Positions 6,281 to 8,522 of a DNA stretch of 8,522 nt are shown here, piece after piece; the stretch's first letter is position 1, and each line of letters begins with the position of its first letter. Made by a program: the position numbers and the translations under genes. The notes under the pieces are model-generated. The model saw nothing but the letters and a program-made list of their open reading frames with translations, was not told the origin of the DNA and did not search any database. Source of the stretch: an uncultured Armatimonadota bacterium (lineage in GTDB: Bacteria > Armatimonadota > Armatimonadia > Armatimonadales > Armatimonadaceae); the NCBI GenBank assembly GCA_903915615.1, contig CAIWTR010000313.1:1-8522 (forward strand), written 5' to 3'.

Positions 6281-7833
6281 TTCTTTGGCGCTGGCGCAGG
6301 GGTTGGGGCCGGCGTTGGAGCCGCAGCATTCTGCTGCTGCTTTTGGAGAGCCTGCTGGCGCTTTGTCATTTCCTGATTTTTCAGCAGCGCACGTGTCTCG
6401 TTTTCCTTGTCACCAATCTGGCGATAGAGGTCTCCGAGCTGCTTCCATTGATCAGGGGATGAAAGAGCAAGCTTTTCGATTTCCTGAAGCTGTTCCTTGA
6501 CGGAGTCCTTCTTGCCGGTCTTCACGAGAAGCCCAGCGAGTTTGAAGCGGGTTTCTGGAAGGTTGCGACCACGGAGCGCGAGTTCGAGGGCCTTGATTGC
6601 ATCATCGAGCTTGCCAAGCTGTTCGTAAATGCCAGCCTTGCGTAGTGGCACAGAGCCTAGCGGATCTTCAGATGCTGGAATCTTGTCCAGCTCTGTCAAT
6701 GCCTCAGCGAGCTTGCCGTTTTTGTTTGGACCACCAGCCTCACGGATGGCCATCGCGGCACGCATCCCAGGATCGAGGATCTCAACGGTCAGCTTTGGCT
6801 GTTCGGCGGCGATGACTTCTCCGACCTTGGCCTGCGCAATACGGTCGACGTATTGCTGAACGTATTTGGCGCTCTCTTTGTCAAAGTCCTTGGGGAGGGT
6901 CTTGCCGGGGCGCTCACCCTCGAGCTTGACGATGTGGTAACCGAAGGAGGTTTTCACCAGACTTGGATTGACCTTGCCGAGGCCAGCGGCGAGTGACCCC
7001 TGTGTGAATTCAGGGACGTACTGCGAACCAGGGGCCCAGTCGTAGAGACCGCCCTTAGCCTTGGAGCCGGGGTCATCGGAGTTTTCCTTGGCGAGCTTAG
7101 CGAGGCTTGCAGGATCCTTGACCGCTTCCGCGAGAACCTTTTCGGCTTTTGCCTTCGCCTGGTCATCCGGGAGTCCACCGGGTCCGGACTTGATCAGCAC
7201 GTGGCGGACCTGAATGTCGGAGTAGGTGCGCTTGACGTAAGCGGCATCGATGTTTGTCGGCGGAGCAACTTTCGCTTTGAGGCCGTTGTAGTAGAGCTCA
7301 TTGCGAAGTTGGTCAGTTTCGATGACATTTTGCTTGAGGACGGCAATCGAAGAATCCGGATTCATTTTCTGGAGAGCTTCTTCGACGGTGCGGTCATCTG
7401 ACTTTGGATCGATGCCAAGCTGGGATGCGATTGCGGAGCGGACACTTTCATTCCACTTTTTGTCCCGCATCTCTTCGATTTGCGCATCGGTGACTTCAAC
7501 ACCAGCCTTCTTGGCTGCCTGCACAATGGCCTCGCGGCCCTTGAACTGCTCAACCAGCATCAAGCGGTACATGTCCTGAATCTCAGGTGTTGGAGAGCCG
7601 GCCATGCCGCGCATTTGCTGCTCCAGCTGACGATCGAGCATCGATTTGGTGATCTTGGTTCCACCGATTTGCGCGACGGCTTTTTCATCATCGGCAGCAC
7701 GCTTTGCAGCACCGCCACCGATATTGGCTCCGAGTCCACTGTAGACGACACCGATTAGCAGGGGCACCGCAAGCACTGCGATGACCTTTGTTCCGTGCTT
7801 CTCGACGAAGCGCTTCATAGCCATGATGGACAT
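6277..7833 (-). CDS. Membrane-anchored parvulin-type peptidyl-prolyl isomerase (SurA/PrsA-like) with C-terminal TPR region
   Basis: This is a predicted extracytoplasmic foldase that isomerises X-Pro bonds and helps exported proteins fold. In the 518-residue form, residues 7-38 are a basic start plus a hydrophobic signal anchor (VIAVLAVPLLIGVVYSGL). A SurA-N-like chaperone region covers about 50-190, opening with VAQIGGTKITKSMLD. A rotamase (parvulin) domain follows at about 206-306, with VRHVLIKS, FAKLAKENS-like SLAKLAKENSDDPGS, GGLYDWAPGS and SFGYHIVKLEGERPG. Helical TPR-like repeats follow at about 370-485 (for example PLRKAGIYEQLGKLDDAIKA), then a Gln- and Pro/Ala-rich tail. I chose the ATG at 7833 because GAGGAG lies 7 nt upstream; an in-frame ATG at 7866 would add 11 residues but has no well-spaced ribosome site. 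This is the first gene of the cluster with rsmI and the GT39-like gene. Confidence 0.88.
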   Translation of the reverse strand: MSIMAMKRFVEKHGTKVIAVLAVPLLIGVVYSGLGANIGGGAAKRAADDEKAVAQIGGTKITKSMLDRQLEQQMRGMAGSPTPEIQDMYRLMLVEQFKGREAIVQAAKKAGVEVTDAQIEEMRDKKWNESVRSAIASQLGIDPKSDDRTVEEALQKMNPDSSIAVLKQNVIETDQLRNELYYNGLKAKVAPPTNIDAAYVKRTYSDIQVRHVLIKSGPGGLPDDQAKAKAEKVLAEAVKDPASLAKLAKENSDDPGSKAKGGLYDWAPGSQYVPEFTQGSLAAGLGKVNPSLVKTSFGYHIVKLEGERPGKTLPKDFDKESAKYVQQYVDRIAQAKVGEVIAAEQPKLTVEILDPGMRAAMAIREAGGPNKNGKLAEALTELDKIPASEDPLGSVPLRKAGIYEQLGKLDDAIKALELALRGRNLPETRFKLAGLLVKTGKKDSVKEQLQEIEKLALSSPDQWKQLGDLYRQIGDKENETRALLKNQEMTKRQQALQKQQQNAAAPTPAPTPAPAPKK

Positions 7834-7840
7834 GTGAAAT

Positions 7841-7846
7841 CTCCTC
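7841..7846 (-). promoter_or_regulatory. Ribosome binding site deciding the foldase start
   Basis: GAGGAG on the minus strand is 7 nt before the ATG at 7833. It favours this start over the ATGs at 7848 and 7866, which lie inside or above the leader hairpin. Confidence 0.75.
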
Positions 7847-7847
7847 A

Positions 7848-7863
7848 TCCGCCTCCCGGCGGA
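7848..7863 (-). promoter_or_regulatory. Leader hairpin with GNRA tetraloop upstream of the foldase gene
   Basis: On the minus strand TCCGCC-GGGA-GGCGGA is a perfect 6-bp, GC-rich stem closed by GGGA, a GNRA-type loop. It ends 1 nt before the GAGGAG ribosome site. Such a stem could stabilise the mRNA 5' end or tune access to the ribosome site. No T tract follows, so it is not a terminator. The structure is seen directly; its role is inferred. Confidence 0.5.
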
Positions 7864-8026
7864 CATAACCCTCTATTTTGCGGCGAGTGTGCGCTTTTCG
7901 CCACGCATCGGTGAAATGGGTTTTGCTTCTGTATGTGCGCTGATGACGACCGGCTCGTTGTTCCAGAGATGTTGCGGGCTGATTTCCAGTCGTTTTCACT
8001 AAAATTTCACATCCCCAAATGTGTGC

Positions 8027-8047
8027 GGCGAATGGGCGCATTTCGCC
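8027..8047. repeat. Conserved hairpin opening each 145-bp unit
   Basis: GGCGAA and TTCGCC form a 6-bp stem that can extend by two more pairs past a bulged T, with a GGCG loop. Equivalent copies are at 7882-7902 (sixth pair changed to a G-T wobble), 8172-8192 (outer pair lost), 8317-8337 and 8462-8482. No T-run follows directly on either strand, so it does not look like a terminator. Confidence 0.6.
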
Positions 8048-8170
8048 ACGCATCGAAGGAATGGGTTTTGCTTGTGTATGTGCGCTAGGAACGAACGCGT
8101 CGTTGTTCCAGAGATGTTGTGGGCTGATTTCCAGTAGATTTCACCGAAAATTCACATCCCAAATTGCTTG

Positions 8171-8315
8171 CTGCGAATGGGCGCTTTTCGCCACTCGTCG
8201 AAGGAATGGGTTTTGCTTCTATGTATGGGCTATATTTGCGCAGCATGCCGTTTAGGAGTTGCAAGAAAGTGATTTAGGTCGGGTCTTGATGAAATTTCAC
8301 ATCCCAAATTGCTTA
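8171..8315. repeat. Divergent third unit of the 145-bp array
   Basis: The first ~50 bases and last ~25 bases match the other units, but the middle (about 8222-8290) is strongly diverged. The CGTTGTTCCAGAGATG block is gone, yet the unit is still exactly 145 bp. The opening hairpin has lost its outermost pair (TGCGAA instead of GGCGAA). Confidence 0.85.
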
Positions 8316-8522
8316 CGGCGAATGGGCGCATTTCGCCACGCATCGAAGGAATGGGTTTTGCTTCTGTATGTGCGCTGATGACAATCGACTCGTTGTTCCA
8401 GAGATGTTGCAGGCTGATTTCCAGTCGTTTTCACTAAAATTTCACATCCCCAAATGTGTGCGGCGAATGGGCGCATTTCGCCACGCATCGAAGGAATGGG
8501 TTTTGCTTGTGTATGTGCGCTA

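Larger units (their letters stand above)
7881..8522. repeat. Tandem array of 145-bp repeat units upstream of the foldase operon, open at the window edge
   Basis: No believable gene lies between 7834 and 8522. Instead, five units start at 7881, 8026, 8171, 8316 and 8461, each exactly 145 bp from the next; the fifth is cut off after 62 bp. A full unit opens with a GGCGAA/TTCGCC hairpin, continues through GAAGGAATGGGTTTTGCTT, CGTTGTTCCAGAGATGTTG and CTGATTTCCAGT, and ends TTTCACATCCC. By my alignment, unit 4 matches unit 1 at about 135 of 145 positions, and the visible part of unit 5 is identical to unit 2. This implies a three-unit super-repeat of 435 bp. The unit nearest the gene is degenerate in its first 34 bases. 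The operon promoter must lie in or next to the first unit, but I found no convincing -10/-35 pair. Confidence 0.93.

Noticed and set aside
7834..7930. Promoter for the foldase operon (CAAAAT with TGGCGA 17 bp upstream on the minus strand)
   Set aside because: Only about four and three of six positions match the consensus boxes, too weak to annotate.
7688..8488. Open reading frames on the minus strand in the right array (8053-7688 and 8488-8297) sharing a start MRGEMRPFAAHIWGCEILVK, and a plus-strand frame at 8019-8255
   Set aside because: They share sequence only because they read through the same repeat. The unit length of 145 is not a multiple of three, so the frame shifts in each unit. 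The first of them also runs into the foldase gene antisense. There is no ribosome site or recognisable domain.
7881..8522. Right repeats as an integron attC array
   Set aside because: Units are directly joined with no cassettes between them, I see no integrase, and no convincing paired core sites of the GTTRRRY type.
7881..8522. Shared nonamer GGGGATGTG (left plus strand, right minus strand) as evidence that both arrays are one family
   Set aside because: One 9-base match between several hundred bases on two strands is expected by chance, and flanking sequence does not align.

Overview
The window is bacterial chromosomal DNA with moderately high GC by eye. It holds five complete protein genes in a compact layout, with an array of noncoding repeats at each end. 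The proteins are mostly envelope-related: an exported M28 metallopeptidase, a PBP4-type D,D-peptidase, a GT39-like polytopic membrane protein and a membrane-anchored parvulin-type foldase. The fifth is the rRNA methyltransferase RsmI. This fits a free-living bacterium with a peptidoglycan wall and an exported-protein folding system. The phylum cannot be fixed from the sequence. The TPR-bearing foldase and the PBP4/M28 pair give me a weak impression of an Armatimonadota-like or other less-studied diderm lineage, which should be treated as a guess.

Layout. Positions 1-405 hold three units of a repeat whose full length is about 145 bp. Each unit carries a terminator-like hairpin facing the minus strand. 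The array runs into the last codons of the M28 peptidase gene (382-2076, minus). An 81-bp gap separates M28 from the divergent dacB-like gene (2158-3621, plus). dacB converges on the glycosyltransferase-like gene (3618-5375, minus), and their stop codons share the palindrome CTAG. Reading along the minus strand, foldase (7833-6277), rsmI (6280-5378) and the GT39-like gene (5375-3618) form one tight cluster with a 4-base GTGA overlap and a 2-base gap, so they are very probably one operon. Its leader has a small hairpin with a GNRA loop just before a strong Shine-Dalgarno sequence. Upstream, from 7881 to the window edge, lies a tandem array with an exact 145-bp period and signs of a three-unit (435-bp) higher-order repeat.

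Functional picture. The operon joins envelope protein folding, fine tuning of the ribosome decoding site and probably glycosylation of a lipid, protein or polymer at the outer face of the membrane. The divergent pair handles peptide turnover and peptidoglycan trimming. I see no defence system, mobile-element gene, CRISPR array, tRNA or rRNA. The most unusual content is the two repeat arrays, whose units share the same length but no convincing sequence similarity.
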